In this document: positions 45,439 through 57,206 of the stretch, piece by piece
Position numbering within the stretch: position 1 is the stretch's first letter
How the letters are laid out: each line of letters starts with the position of its first letter
Made by a program: the position numbers and the translations under genes
Notes under the pieces: model-generated
What the model saw: only the letters and a program-made list of their open reading frames with translations
What the model was told of the DNA's origin: nothing
The model's database searches: none
Assembly: GCF_000344685.1 (NCBI RefSeq)
Contig: NW_006920421.1
Span: 1,428,272-1,492,271, forward strand
Source of the DNA: Gloeophyllum trabeum ATCC 11539
Taxonomy: Eukaryota; Basidiomycota; Agaricomycetes; Gloeophyllales; Gloeophyllaceae
Reading direction: 5' to 3'
Length of the DNA stretch: 64,000 nt

Positions 45439-46421
45439 CTAGATCGGCCTAATGCCTACCACCATGCTCACATCCATCCACATGCCCTCATTCCTGAGAA
45501 ATTCTTCATGAGCCTCCTGTTTCGCGTCATACTCTTCAGCGGTCCCGAAGCCAGATGCGACCCATTGCTTTTTCAGTGCAGGCGAGACGCCCCCGTACAG
45601 ACGTATGCTGCTTTCGACCTGATACTCAGGCATGCTGAGAGACAAGCACGCAGCTCCATAGGGGACTCGAACACGCATAGCTTGGATATTCGTTAATCCG
45701 GCTTCCCTCATAAAGGTCGGAATGAGATCAGCACAGCTGTATATCGAATAGAAGTCAGATTTCAGCACGTCGTACATAGCGAAGTCATGCCTACTTATGA
45801 ACAAGGCCAGCTCTCTGCCACCATTCACGCGTAAGCTCGTTCTTCCATTTCAGATGTTCAGACTCCTCGGGGTCACCACTGCCTCGGACCAGCTCTAAGT
45901 TGAGCTCGGTGATGTTGAGTACTCCTCCGGGCTCTGCCACAGGACTGTCAGTATTGAAAAAAACCATCAAAGGCATACGGGCATAAAAATTACGGCCGAT
46001 GGCACTCACTCAAAGTCTCGGCGACGTTGGCTATTGCAGAGACCCAGTGGTCCCGACGGATACCGGCTGTCAGTAATCTCTGGTGCACCAGATCGTACTT
46101 GTCATGTCGCTCTGGCGCAAATGGTTGTACAATATCTTGCACGAATATTTCGTCCGCGCTTGAATGAGATTTGTCGTATTGCTCCAGCGTCAGATCACAA
46201 GCGTCGAAGGTGGCATCGGGGCGGGCTGCAGCGCGTGCGTCCCGTAGCCAGGCACCGGTCCCTGTGCAGCAATCTAGAATCGAGCGACATTCATGGAGCT
46301 GAATGGAGGGGTGAACTAGGAGACCACCAAACGAGCTCCGGTAATGATCGTTCTGAGCTTGAAGTCGCTCTGCCTCGGTTGGGTTGCGAGGAAGAACATA
46401 GACATCCCTGTTAAGAACCAT
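45439..46421 (-). CDS. SAM-dependent methyltransferase, UMTA/LaeA-like, copy 1
   Basis: Class I Rossmann methyltransferase. ATG at 46421 (MVLNRDVYVLPRNPTEAERL). Motif I is ILDCCTGTGAWLRDA (about 46290-46250), followed by the acidic ACDLTLEQYD (ribose-binding Asp), the DLVHQRLLTAG post-II segment, PGGVLNITELNL (motif IV/V region) and a C-terminal domain with MREAGLTNIQAMRVRVPYG and MDVSMVVGIRPI; stop at 45439-45441. Two introns, about 300 residues. Start and end match its paralog at 51557-52577, apart from a shorter N-terminus (the paralog has about 14 extra residues after MVL). No frame break. In fungi this family includes metabolite O/N-methyltransferases and LaeA-type regulators; neighbours favour a biosynthetic role here. 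Confidence 0.85.
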
Positions 46422-47872
46422 GACAGTTTGGTGGATGATATCTGGTACTTTTCCGTTCTAAATGGCTGTGATTATAAGTGTTCTTTGCAGTGAGATACGC
46501 CACGAGCCGACCTCATCCAAGTCCGAGGCAACTCGCTGGCTCCGGACCGACCGATTGTTCTGATGAACAAAACGGCTACCAAGGAAATGACACCCCGATA
46601 TTGGAGCACTTTGACGGCTGCATGTAAACCAAGAGTCATTCTGCGTTGAACATCTCCGTATACGTAGGTGGCAGCCTGAACTCGCCACGCGGAAATTCCC
46701 GGAATACCAATCATACATTGTGCTCATCCGCCGCTCATTTCGCTCAGGCTCCGACCAGGGCCGACACGAAGAAGCTACTGCTAATTGTATCTGATCCAAC
46801 TGTTCCCGCTTACTTATCTCGTGGCCTGCCCGGGGTTAGCAACAGACCGCTTTGAACATCATTCGACCTTTGCAGCGCGGTGATAGGACGAACTAGCGAT
46901 AGCAGGGCATCAACCTGAATACGACATCGTTCTCGGGACAGGACAGCCGTGCGCTTGTCGATGAGCCGGCGAGTAATTAAATGACATACCGTCGGGAAAG
47001 CCTGGCAAGGTCTTCACGCATTCGCAGTATGCAGTACGTGCATGTTGCTGCTAAAATGTGAACGCGATAATGCGCCATCGCTGTCCTCGAAAGCGAGAAC
47101 ACTTCAGAAACGCGGGAAATATACCTCTAATGGACACTTGTTATAGGATACAACCACATCCGAGCCACTTGCACCACCGCAGCTCTACAAGGCGTCACTG
47201 GCAATGTCTGGCATGAGATAGCGCTTCTGTTCGTTTCGACTTTCGGTCTGCCGTAGGCTTTCTGTGCGTGAGAAAGGTAAGAGCGTATGGAAGGATACAA
47301 GGCCGACTGTTCTTCAATGGGTGTGGGAGTTGTGGAGACCGGGCCCAAGAGTTCTGGAGTCTCTCGTATTTTCGAACCTCACGCAGGAGATGCTGAGAAT
47401 CTCGCATTCATCTACCGTTATAGGACCCTGAGTCAGATAAACAGATGTTTCGTTGTGCCGTGGACGCCATTCGGATCTCTGAGTCGTAGATGATAGGTGA
47501 GCTTTGATTGCATCTCAACCTGGATACAGCCTAGACATCTACGAACACCTAACTAACTCCGGGAGTTCGGAGGAACATCGACGAAATATGATCGGTGGCG
47601 TAAGTTCTAGTCTACCTCCGAGAACAGGTCGGAAAATGCGGTTTGAAATTACAGATGCGCAGAGTAACTGTTGTATCTGCACGAAATAGCAAGGACAGGG
47701 ACTTCTCATGAAATTACTGGCGTATCAAGCACCGGGACGCTCAGACAATCCCAGAAATACGACCCCCACCGACGCTACTTTGCCACTCTCGGAGAGCATC
47801 TGAAGAACGACCTTCCAGCAAAAGCACTACTTGATCGCTCTTGCTACACTTAAACTCTTGCAGTGGAGTACG
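46422..47872. other. Intergenic, shared promoter region
   Basis: 1.45 kb between methyltransferase 1 (-) and P450 1 (+), transcribed away from each other. No gene was recognised; open frames here are short and featureless. Confidence 0.35.
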
Positions 47873-49929
47873 ATGGCGTTGGTGGGCCCCGTCATACCTC
47901 CCGACCTTTTCAAGCTCTTGGTTTGCTCAATTGTTGTACGTCCATCATCTATTAGCAGGCGATAGATTTCTAACAATGTGAATCCCTAGATATCTCAATA
48001 CGTATTCCGTCGCTACGAACCCACGTTATACTCAGCGTGGTTGACCTTTCTCTCCGGACAAGTGGTTTTGCACGTCATATACTATGTCAGGCATTCGACG
48101 GCGATGCCACTATTGACGTGGATTGCGGTCAACGCGGTTTACGCACTTGGGCTCACGTCAGCGATTCTGCTCTACAGAATATCCCCGTTACATCCTCTTT
48201 CCTCTTATCCTGGACCGCTCGTACGTCGTTTGAGCAAGATGTGCGCCCTACCCTCGGCATGGATTGGTACTACACACGAGGATTTATTGAAGTACCATCG
48301 CATGTACGGACGCTATGTCCGAATCGGTTTGTACCCCCACGTTTTACTCCAATTCATCCTGACAGTCCCAACAGGGCCCAATGAGCTATCTATTACCGAC
48401 GCGGCCGCTGTTCCTATTATCTATGGACACCATGGCTGGAAAAAGGGTGAATCGTACGCCATATTCTCTCGTGTCAAAGGAGGCGTAGATAGTGTCCAAG
48501 ATACCAGAGACGAGTGAGTCCATTGTCACAACACGCTTTTCGTATCACCTGAGCACTCCCCAGGGCGGAACACGCTCGCCGACGGAAGACCTGGGACAAG
48601 GCTCTTACAACTACGGCACTTGCATCGTACCAGGAGCGCGTTAGGGCCCGAGCGCGCCAATTGTGCGAATTAATTGCATCTGCTCGTGGAGAGGCGGTCG
48701 ATCTCAGTTTATATGCCAAATACTTTACATGGGACGTCATCTTCGACTTAGGCTTTGGCGGACACGGCTTCAATATGCTCGAGAAAGGCCATGAAGAACT
48801 CCCGTTCATCAAGAGCCTTGCTGCGTATATCCGCCTGATCAAGACAGCGGGCAATGTACCAGAACTGGCAGGTCTTCTCAAAGCCCTTCCCGGTGATGCA
48901 GACGTAGAAATGTTTATCAAACGTGTCGCTGGTATATTTTATTCGAAATTGGAAGAAGGTGTTTCTTCTGCCGATCTATTTAGCCATATAGTGCGTATTC
49001 CGTAGCTCAGTGCAGCGCGTGCGTTTCACATATTCTCGCTCAGATTTCGCCGATCCAACCATCTAACTCTGCTTCGGAAAACGAACGGCTTGTGGCAGAA
49101 GCACTATCTGATTGTATCCTGTTCGTCGGTGCAGGTAGCGACACAACAAGTTCAGCCGTTGCGAACACCTTGTTCCTGCTCGTCTCTGAAAACAAAGGTG
49201 AAAACGCAATCTACAAACGACTTCAGCGAGAGCTGGACAATGCTTTTGAAGACGGTGACGAACTGGATTCTACGGTGCTGATTCAAAAAGTACCGCTTTT
49301 GGCTGCAGTCATCAATGAGTCCATGCGGTGCGTAAATCCTATGGTACCTCCGTGGAGGGTTGTGAACATTGGCGACGGCATTGCAGCCTTCTACCACCTG
49401 TGTCCACTGGTCCGTTTCAAAGGCTCTCGCCTGCTGGAGGGGCGATAGTCGCCGGCCATTTCATTCCTGAGAACACTAAGGTCATCATTCCCCCTTATGC
49501 CATCCATCACGATCCCGAATATTTCCCAAGACCGGACTCCTTCCAACCTGACCGCTGGATGCCAGACGCTCCCGAGGAAATTAGGATACGTGACCCTAAT
49601 GCTTACAGTGAGTGTCTTCTCCGCATGCATCAAGATTATGATTCTAAACCCCTGCACGCTAGTGACTTTCAGCTTTGGCATGTTTCTGCTGCTCCTCTCA
49701 TGGTGCTCTAAATGCTAACGTTGACACAGGACCTTACAATTGCGTCGGGAAGCAACTGGCTCTCATGGAACTTCACCTAGCCGTAGCGGCTTTGGTGCAT
49801 CGATTCGACGCAAAATTTGCGGAGGGTTTTGATCCTGATGCTTTTCTGAATGGAGAGCGGGATGCAGTCACTCGACAGCTCACTGTCCCGCTGAAAATGC
49901 GATTCTCGCTCCGGGGACTAGATAACTAG
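47873..49929 (+). CDS. Cytochrome P450 monooxygenase, copy A
   Basis: ER-bound haem monooxygenase. ATG 47873 (MALVGPVIPPDLFKLLVC). The N-terminus has about three hydrophobic helices, then the proline hinge PLHPLSSYPGP. I-helix: ILFVGAGSDTTSSAVANTL (AGxDT). K-helix ExxR: ESMR, joined over an intron to LLPPVSTGPFQRLSPAGG. PERF region: DSFQPDRWMPDAPEE. The haem loop FSFGPYNCVGKQLALMELH is only obtained if a 15-nt exon (49662-49676) is included, with a GC-AG intron behind it (49677-49729, donor GCATGT). Without that exon the loop would lack FSFG. The Arg of FxxGxRxC is Tyr. Stop at 49929, after LRGLDN. About 550 residues, about eight introns. Divergent from methyltransferase 1, and head to head in position with methyltransferase 2 further right. 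Confidence 0.87.
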
Positions 49930-51556
49930 TGTGGCTTCCCACACCGAGAGGATAGGGTATCTTAATTTGTAGGGTTCTCAACAACCGGGTACTTAGTAGC
50001 CTTGTGGTGATATCAATCCAATTGACGTTGTGGTATCGTTTGCTCCTGATTTCGGGACAAATCCGGTGTTGATCATCGAACATTGCAAAAAAATGTCCGG
50101 GAATAAAATATGCACACCGTGTTCTGACAGGCAAATTCTGTCATTACAATGAGTTCTCCGGGAAACCCGCTGATAACGCACTACACTAAGTCTCATTTGA
50201 TTAAGCTTGTCCTCCGGAAATTTTCCTGAAATGCGGGCAAGGTAGAGTGGGGTCCGGAAGCTGGAGGATCAGATATATGGTAGCCACAAACCACTCGCTT
50301 AACTAACTCGGGACGTTCCAGCTTCTTTTGGCACTTCACCAAGACCGTTCCGACATTGTCCGACAGCCACCTTCACTGGAAACGGTCTTCCGGCAGCACT
50401 TCAAGAACTTCGAATGAGTACAGTGTTTACTAAACGGGTCTCGACCCTGCTATCTGACCTCCATGTTTATTGTGCTGCCCTAAGACCGCCATCGTTGGGC
50501 AGCTGATGGAGAAACTGACAGCCCTTGGACGATAACCTAAGATGACCGATACCGGGCCGTGGGTTCGGTGGAGTCTGCGATCCCCAGTGGTCTCAGGCTG
50601 CAGCCTGAACATCACCGATGCTACTGGAGCGCCGGAGATCGATGCAGGCAAAGATGCAATCACTGTTTCCTCTGGTGTGTTACCTCCAAGGCTTGACACC
50701 GCGACAATTCAGACATTCACGTAAGCACGACAGTATCGATCTAGCACCTAACTCTGCCGTTATATCGGAGTCGGAGAACGGTCTAGTACCGCCGCACGAT
50801 ATCGCCACCCGGAGTCTCGCGCAACTGTCACATCGTTTTCTGCACCTGCATGCAAAATGAAGCCAACACAGTGCGTCGAATTTCGGACATGGCAAGTCAC
50901 GCTGGTAGCGATTGTCGCTGAAGTGCCAGAGTGTTCTTATTATCAGCTCTTCCGATCCTTCTCTCTGTCCTAGAGACCACCGTTGCTCGCGGATTCCGAG
51001 TTGTATCTGCGAAGCCTGCACTGTGGCGCGTAGTACCAGTGATGGTACCGGTGTCAAGAGATATGCCACCCGATTAGCCTCGCGCGCTTAAGATCCTCCG
51101 GCTTTTGCGGATACCCTTATAGCATATCGTACTTTTGTGCGATCGAAAGGTCAGAGTAAGAGCAGTTCCTCTAGAAGTTTCGTCCCTAAGACCTCGATCA
51201 GATTCAAACATTTCCAATAATGGGATCGTGCTGCCAGTGGATAGTCGTCTCACGGTGGTTCCTCGGCGGTGGGATAGTGCTCCCTTCAGCAACTGATTGA
51301 AACGGTTATCAACCATATTGTGATGGTAAGTCACAGAGTTCAAATCTCCAAATGACCTATACCTGTCAGACACCGTATGGATGGTTGCGCTCAAGTGGGT
51401 TATCGCAGAGTTGTGCATCTGTCTGTCTATGCAAATAGTGAAATTGCATATAAGAAGCATCATCGACCCTCGAACACAATCGAGCCACTACTAAACAAAT
51501 AGCCTCCCCTACCCCCAATATTCGACTTGTTCACTTGCACGTACTGACTTGCCGTG
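49930..51556. other. Intergenic, promoter of methyltransferase 2
   Basis: 1.6 kb without a recognised gene. A TATAA at 51449-51453, about 105 bp before the ATG at 51557, and a C-rich tract near 51505-51520 look like core-promoter elements. Confidence 0.35.
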
Positions 51557-52577
51557 ATGGTCCTCTATAAAGGGCCTGCCTATCGATCACAGGCAGAGGA
51601 TACAGAAACCGCCAGCAAAGACATCTACGTGCTGCCTCGCGATGCAGGCGAGTCAGAGCGGCTGCAGGCTCAGCACGACCATCTCAGGCGATCGCTCGGT
51701 GGGCTCCTCGTTCATCCCTCGATTGACCTCAACAATGCCCGCATCATATTGGATTGCTGCACGGGCACTGGAGCATGGTTGAAGGATGCGCGCCTCTCTG
51801 CACGTCCGGACACTATCCTGGAGGCCTGTGATATTACTTTGGAACAGTATCACCGCGGTACCGCGAAGGCCGACGATGTCTTCGTACAGAACATCCTCCA
51901 CCGGTTCCCCGGAGAGAAACGGGGTAGGTATGACCTCATACACCAGAGGTATCTGACCGGAGGCATATCGCGCGAAGAATGGCCTAAAGCCATCTCCAAC
52001 GTAGTGGAGGCTTTGAGTAAGCTTATCCCGTCTGCATGTTCGCTACCAAGTAACTGGCTAACTCGTCACCTAGGACCAGGAGGCTGCTTCAATATCACGG
52101 AACCGAATTTACAGACCTCACCTCCAAGCTCCGCTGATCCCGAAGCCATTGCAAACTGGAAAGTCCAATTGAAGAGGATTTCATGGGAAAGGAATAACCT
52201 CATTCAACAGTCAGTACAGTATTTTCTACGTACCCTTACGCAGCGTACTAATCGACACCGTCTGTCAACACAGATGCGCAAATGAGATCCCGGCTCTGAT
52301 GCGAGACGCCGGCTTAATCAACGTACAGACCATCCGCCTGCGCGTTCCCTACGGCGCCACTTGTCGAGCTCTCGGGATGACAGAGAACCAGGTGGAAAGC
52401 AGTATTCGTCTCCACATGTCCCCATCTTTCGACGAGGTGCTGAAGAAACTCTGGATTGCATCCGGGAAGGGGACGGCTGAAGAATTTGATCAGAATCAAG
52501 TCATCTACGAGGAATTCCTCCGGGAAAAGGGGATCTGGATGGACGTGAGCTTTGTCGTCGGTATGAAACCGTTCTGA
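51557..52577 (+). CDS. SAM-dependent methyltransferase, UMTA/LaeA-like, copy 2
   Basis: Paralog of the gene at 45439-46421. ATG 51557 (MVLYKGPAYRSQAEDTE). Motif I is ILDCCTGTGAWLKDA (about 51745-51790), then EACDITLEQYHRG, YDLIHQRYLTGGISREEW, and after an intron (about 52019-52073) GPGGCFNITEPNL. A second intron (about 52208-52276) leads to ANEIPALMRDAGLINVQTIR, LRVPYGATCRALGMT and MDVSFVVGMKPF; stop at 52575-52577. About 300 residues, three exons with the same splice positions as copy 1, in opposite orientation. All SAM-binding motifs are present, so both copies are probably active. Substrate unknown. Confidence 0.87.
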
Positions 52578-53183
52578 AACGCGCGACTCTGATCAGTACA
52601 TACCTATTCATGTCTGCTGCAATTCACTGCCAGAGGTCGTTCCGTAGAATGAGCATTGTAGTTTCCATAGACCGAAGAAGGATCGCATCCGATGTACCAC
52701 CATGGCCATCCCAGTATGATTATTTTAACACAAAGGTTGACCGATGCTATGACATTGTGGCTTCAATTCACCGACTGGCATCACCACGGCCTCTAGATGC
52801 TCTTACGCTGGCGTCTGGCTGGGGTGGATGATCGTGTATCGCCACAGCGTCCGTAAAAGCATATGCGTATGATTGATATTATTCGAGACGTTAACCCATC
52901 TGACGAAGGGTTCCGATCAGAAAAAGTATTTCACTACCTTCATCCAGGATCATTGCGTAATATATGTGATTGACATATGTTGGATCACGGGCCACTGTGG
53001 CTTGACTGTGGCCAATGCATGACTGGTGGCGTCATCGCGGGCAGGCATCGACACGAAATACACGAAGGAAGAACGACGGTTTTTGTACAAAAAGGCATCA
53101 GAGTGAAGTCGATCACATCGTACCCACCATTGACACGTACGACCCTGGGGTTCGCGACTATAACGTGAGTCGAGTCGAATCGC
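52578..53183. other. Intergenic, nothing recognised
   Basis: Spacer downstream of methyltransferase 2. No coding exon or repeat recognised. Confidence 0.35.
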
Positions 53184-53462
53184 ATGCCCAGAAACCGGTC
53201 GACCACTAGTACTCAGACTGCGCTACCCAGATCCTCAGGCCTCAGTACACAAGCATCACCGAAAATGCCCCCGAAGCTCAAAAATCCGCCTGCCTCGGCG
53301 TTCTCTGAACCCTCTGAGCCGTCCGTGCACAAACCTGAGGAAAACCCGAAAGAACAGTTGACGAAGCCGCAAGAAGAGAATCCGCAGGTGATCGCGCAGA
53401 AGCCCGGTGACTCTGAGAATAAAGGAACGAGAGCGGAGCCGCCGCAGAAGTCGAAGCTCTGA
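53184..53462 (+). CDS. Small Pro/Glu/Lys-rich ORF, unknown
   Basis: 92 codons, ATG 53184 (MPRNRSTTSTQTALPRSS), with a second ATG at 53265 (MPPKLKNPPASAFSEP). The rest is low-complexity, rich in Pro, Glu, Lys and Gln (KPEENPKEQLTKPQEENP), ending QKSKL at 53462. It has no signal peptide or membrane segment. The antisense frame is also open, so composition alone could explain it. No family recognised; it may be a real small disordered protein or chance. Confidence 0.25.
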   Translation: MPRNRSTTSTQTALPRSSGLSTQASPKMPPKLKNPPASAFSEPSEPSVHKPEENPKEQLTKPQEENPQVIAQKPGDSENKGTRAEPPQKSKL

Positions 53463-53581
53463 CAGGTGAGGGGCATCCGGATTGCCTCCAACAGAGGATA
53501 ACGATATCAAGCAAGGTACCGGTGATGACCCGCTGAACCATTTCATGCAGTAAGAAATACAGAAAAAGATCACAGTAAACG

Positions 53582-55240
53582 TCAACTAGCGGACTGGTAA
53601 TCAGTCTATGCAGTGGCAGGCTTGGACTTTTTCTAGTGACCGACATGTAAAGATCAGACGCACGTACCAATCCAAGAAACACTCACATAAGAAACTTCAT
53701 CCAGATCGTACTTGATTCCCAGCTCTTGCAGCTTCCGCTTCTTCGCATCCTGGCGACTAAGCAGTCTCCGTTCCGCCTTCTCTTGCTCTTCCGGAGTCCG
53801 AGGCTGTACACCATCCCTATCAATACGTCTTCGCCCTTATGTCCACGCGCGGGAGAACTCACCTTGTTATGCTGGACCCGCGCGATGCGATCACGGGGTA
53901 CCACCCGCCACTTCCGGTTAGCGCCCACCCACAGTTCTGGGTGGACCTCCTCCTTAGGGATCACTCTGCATTGTAGGATGTGGCCGAGCAAGAGGTAGTT
54001 ATTCATCGTATCTGCGACGATCTTCGCGACTTCTGATGATGCGAATTCGACAAAGGCATAGTGCTTTGAGCGTCCGGTCTGCGAACAAATCGTCCTTGTG
54101 AGTTCAGGCGAGACAGAAGTGGATTATATGCGCACCTTCTTGTTACGGGATAGCCTCAACCGAGTGACAGCCCCAAATTGAGAGAAGTAACCTCGCATCT
54201 GGTCCTCGTAGAACCCGTGCGGTAGACGCCCGATGTAGATGACCCCCCGATCTTCTGTCTACAAAATCACAGTCAGGATCATATAAGATATTTAATTCAA
54301 GGAGAGTAGAAAGTACTGGGTGACGCTTGGCTTTGTCCAGTCTGCGCTTCACGGTCGCGTCGTCCTTCGCAATGGTAGGTAGCTTGGCGAGTTCTACAGG
54401 GTCTGCGTCCGGCGTGAAGTCTTCGTCGTCTGAAGAATCTTCGGAGTCGGAGAATCCGTGCAGGTGGACAGACTCGTCCTCTGACGCGGCCGCGCCATCC
54501 TCTGCCGTCTGTTCGTCCTCGGCAGCGGATGAGGGTGCTGCAGGAACCGGCAGGGGAGTGGACTTGGGTTTCTTGGAGGAGGGGGCGGGGGCGGGGGCGG
54601 GGGCGGGGGCGGGGGGAGCGCTCTGGGAAAGGAGGGAACCTGTGGGTTTCTTCTTCCCGTCTGACCTGCTCTTTGCCTTCTTCGGAGAGGGTTCTTCGGT
54701 CTTGCCGCCATCTTGGACGTCTCTATCCTCCTCCTTGTTTTTCTCAGCCTTGCTCTTCTTCTTATTGGGCTGCTTGACCTCTTCGGCAGGGGGAGTTGCC
54801 TGCTGCGCCGGCTCATCCTGGAGAACCCGCTCCTCGCTCGTGTCAGCATCGGCAGCCTTCCCTTTCTGCTTCCTCTTCCTCTTCTTATCCACCCCTTTCT
54901 GCTCAACAGAATCCCGTGCCGCAACACTCTTCACCGCCGCACTCACGTCCTGATCACCTTTCGCTTTTTTGCTTGCCTCCTTCATGTCCTGCCTCTCCTC
55001 CACTATCTCTCCCTTAGCTTTCTTCAGAGATTTTTCCTCTTTTTCCTTCTTCCTCTCCTTCTGTCGCTCCTTGGTAGCCATTTTTTCGACAGCAGGAGTA
55101 GGGGCAGGCGAGGCCTCCTTTGCAGCCTTGACCTTCATAGACGGGGTGCCGAGGACAGCATCCTTAGCAGAAACAGATGCGCTAGAGCGAGTCTTCTTGT
55201 CAGCCTTCGAAGGCTTCTTCGTTTGAGTATCCTTAGCCAT
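53582..55240 (-). CDS. Nucleolar RRM protein, Nop15/NIFK-like
   Basis: Predicted pre-60S ribosome assembly factor of the nucleolus. ATG at 55240 ([16 protein letters not shown]). Residues 1 to about 300 are a lysine-rich disordered region: KKE/KEK coiled-coil stretches, a (PA)n run encoded by a G-rich hexamer array, then an acidic patch [12 protein letters not shown]. After an intron, the RRM reads [20 protein letters not shown] (RNP2 = VIYIGRL) and [16 protein letters not shown] (RNP1 = HYAFVEFA). [20 protein letters not shown] follows, characteristic of Nop15/NIFK. C-terminal [20 protein letters not shown], and a last short exon ending TDYQSAS at 53582. About 460 residues; the N-terminal extension is longer than in yeast Nop15. 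Divergent from the gene at 55472. Confidence 0.85.
54581..54616. repeat. (GGGGGC)5 hexamer array in coding sequence
   Basis: Five perfect hexamers plus a G6 tail on the + strand; the minus strand encodes the Pro-Ala run of the Nop15/NIFK-like protein. The G-runs could form a quadruplex on the non-template strand of replication, or stall polymerases. Confidence 0.9.
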
Positions 55241-55471
55241 AGCGTCTGTCCCAGCAGTCCCAGCGGTGAGCTCGGAGTCGAAGCTAGGAAATTTCGAGCC
55301 TGTGTTTGATCGAGAGCAGCACGTGGCCACCACGCGACGCGGGATCGACGATTGGCTAGGACAACCAGTCTGCTCAAGTGCGTTCGACTGCCCAGCGCCA
55401 GGAGCATCTCCTGTAACGTCTCTGGCACGACTTTGTATAGAGCTCAGAAGCGCAGGTGGAACGAGCGCGCC

Positions 55472-56515
55472 ATGATTCCCCGGTATGCCAACCCGTACAA
55501 TACACACCAGTCGACCGTCCACGTCTCCCGTGCGGAGCTAGCTCACTCTGACGACGAAGAAGTCGAGCCTACAAGCGGCGGAGAGCCCCACAAGAGAAAG
55601 TTGGAGGAGCTAGAAGCATTGCTAAAGTCATCGCTCGGGGAAGTGCAAGACATTGCCTCGGATTCGAAAAGGAGGAAACGTCGGAAGGTCGAAGCACCAG
55701 CCGACAGTGAGAGTGCTCAGGCTATCCGTGAGTCACTCGTACCAACGTTCATGTCGGACAACAGCGACCCTCTAAAGCAGCGTTTCGCCTCGTATCTCGC
55801 GTCTTGCCGCCTCGGCCGGTTATGCTTCAACCCCTGCGGCCTGACATCCCTCAGTAGGTACCCTCTTAAAACCTTGTATGCTTTTGTAAACGTTTCATAC
55901 ACAGTGCTGTTAAAGAAAGGCCATCCGAAGATGATCAACACGAAGCCGAACAGCGCAGGCAGCGCGCCCTAGTCGTCGCGGTCGACTTCGAACAGGTCGT
56001 CCGCGAGTCGACGATAGCATATAGCGTAAGAATATACGCTCCCGATGATGTCAGAAATTCCAACCATACTTTGACAGTCTACTGGTAATCGACCTGACAA
56101 AGTGATAGAAGTACAAGCGCGATTACCCTCTCCTGCGCCTCCAATCATGATCACGGAGAGACCAAGACCCTGCCCCTTACCACCGACGCTCAGCCATGCT
56201 ACACGCTTCACAGCATCTTTACAGGTTGTGCAAGCTGAGCTGGGGCTACTGGCGAAAGCAGCACCGGTGGTCGAGATTGCCGCTCAATCCCACCCTCCAG
56301 GTCGCAAATCACGTCGCGCTAGGAGAAAGTGCGCACAACAGCCCAGACCACCTCCCTCGTTCTGGAGACCTAACATAGAGTGGGGAGGGAAGAGCCTTGG
56401 CTACGCGATGGGCTACGAGGGCAGCTTACCGATCCGAGAAGGCGAAGTACGACAATATGCTAGAGATACTATGCGCAAGGCTGTATACGCCGATTGGGCC
56501 GGGAAAGCTGGGTGA
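55472..56515 (+). CDS. Conserved-looking basidiomycete hypothetical protein
   Basis: ATG 55472 (MIPRYANPYNTHQSTVHV). I do not recognise a named domain. The first exon is acidic then basic (HSDDEEVEP; SKRRKRRKVE, a possible nuclear localisation signal). After an intron at about 55856-55907 comes KERPSEDDQHEAEQRRQRAL, VVAVDFEQVVRESTIAYS. A longer intron (about 56029-56224) leads to AELGLLAKAAPVVEIAAQ and the C-terminal signature FWRPNIEWGGKSLGYAMGYE, followed by EVRQYARDTMRKAVYADWAG; stop at 56513-56515. The W-R-P..WGGKS.GYA.GY motif suggests a conserved functional end. Shares a 231-bp promoter region with the Nop15/NIFK-like gene. Some internal exons may be missing from this model. Confidence 0.65.
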
Positions 56516-57206
56516 CGCGTGTAAATAGGTTGGTCCTGTAACTTAGCTCGATGCATACGTTGGAGTCTAATTTTGTCTTTTAGCACCTTCTCTCTTGACC
56601 CCTGCACGTACTTTCCAAGTCATCGCATCCGTCGATCAATCCTGAGGAATACACCTCACCATTTTTCTTGTGTCATGAAGGCTTGTGTGTAATCGTGACT
56701 CCGCTCTCACTACAGCCGTGAATCCCAACCTGACCGACTATCCCAAGTCCAGCCCCCGGCCCCTACCCGTCCACCCTCGCTATTCCCCGAAGTGGCTACC
56801 TGCCTGACGCAAACCAACCCACATTGGTCTCGTACCACATGCCCATCCGGTGTACGCATCCGGATGCAGGGCAGCTGACGCAATAGCCGCAGTGCAACTA
56901 CGAACGCCGCAACTGGGCGGGCGCAGAGTGGAATAGTCCATACGATCGGTGTGGCGGAGATCCTGGACAGAGCTCACAGGCTATCAGTCTCGTGAAGAAA
57001 AGGTCATGGAGTCTCTAGGATAGGTCCTTCCGTGCATCCATATCCCTGTACTCCTGGAGTCGTCGGTCGCAGTCTATCGCTTCGATCTAAATCTCAGGGT
57101 TCTCTTCTGCGGGCCAAAGGAAGTCATAACTAAGGCGATATCCTCTTAGGCGTAGATTTAGGTGGCTACATGCCAGTACCGAAGCAGGGCACTACTATGT
57201 CTGGCT
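56516..57206. other. Convergent intergenic spacer
   Basis: Between the 3' ends of the hypothetical gene (+) and monooxygenase 2 (-). No gene recognised. Confidence 0.4.

Noticed and set aside
54327..55309. Long plus-strand open frames opposite the Nop15/NIFK-like gene
   Set aside because: Ser/Leu/Phe-rich mirror of the lysine-rich coding strand; the minus-strand RRM identifies the true gene.
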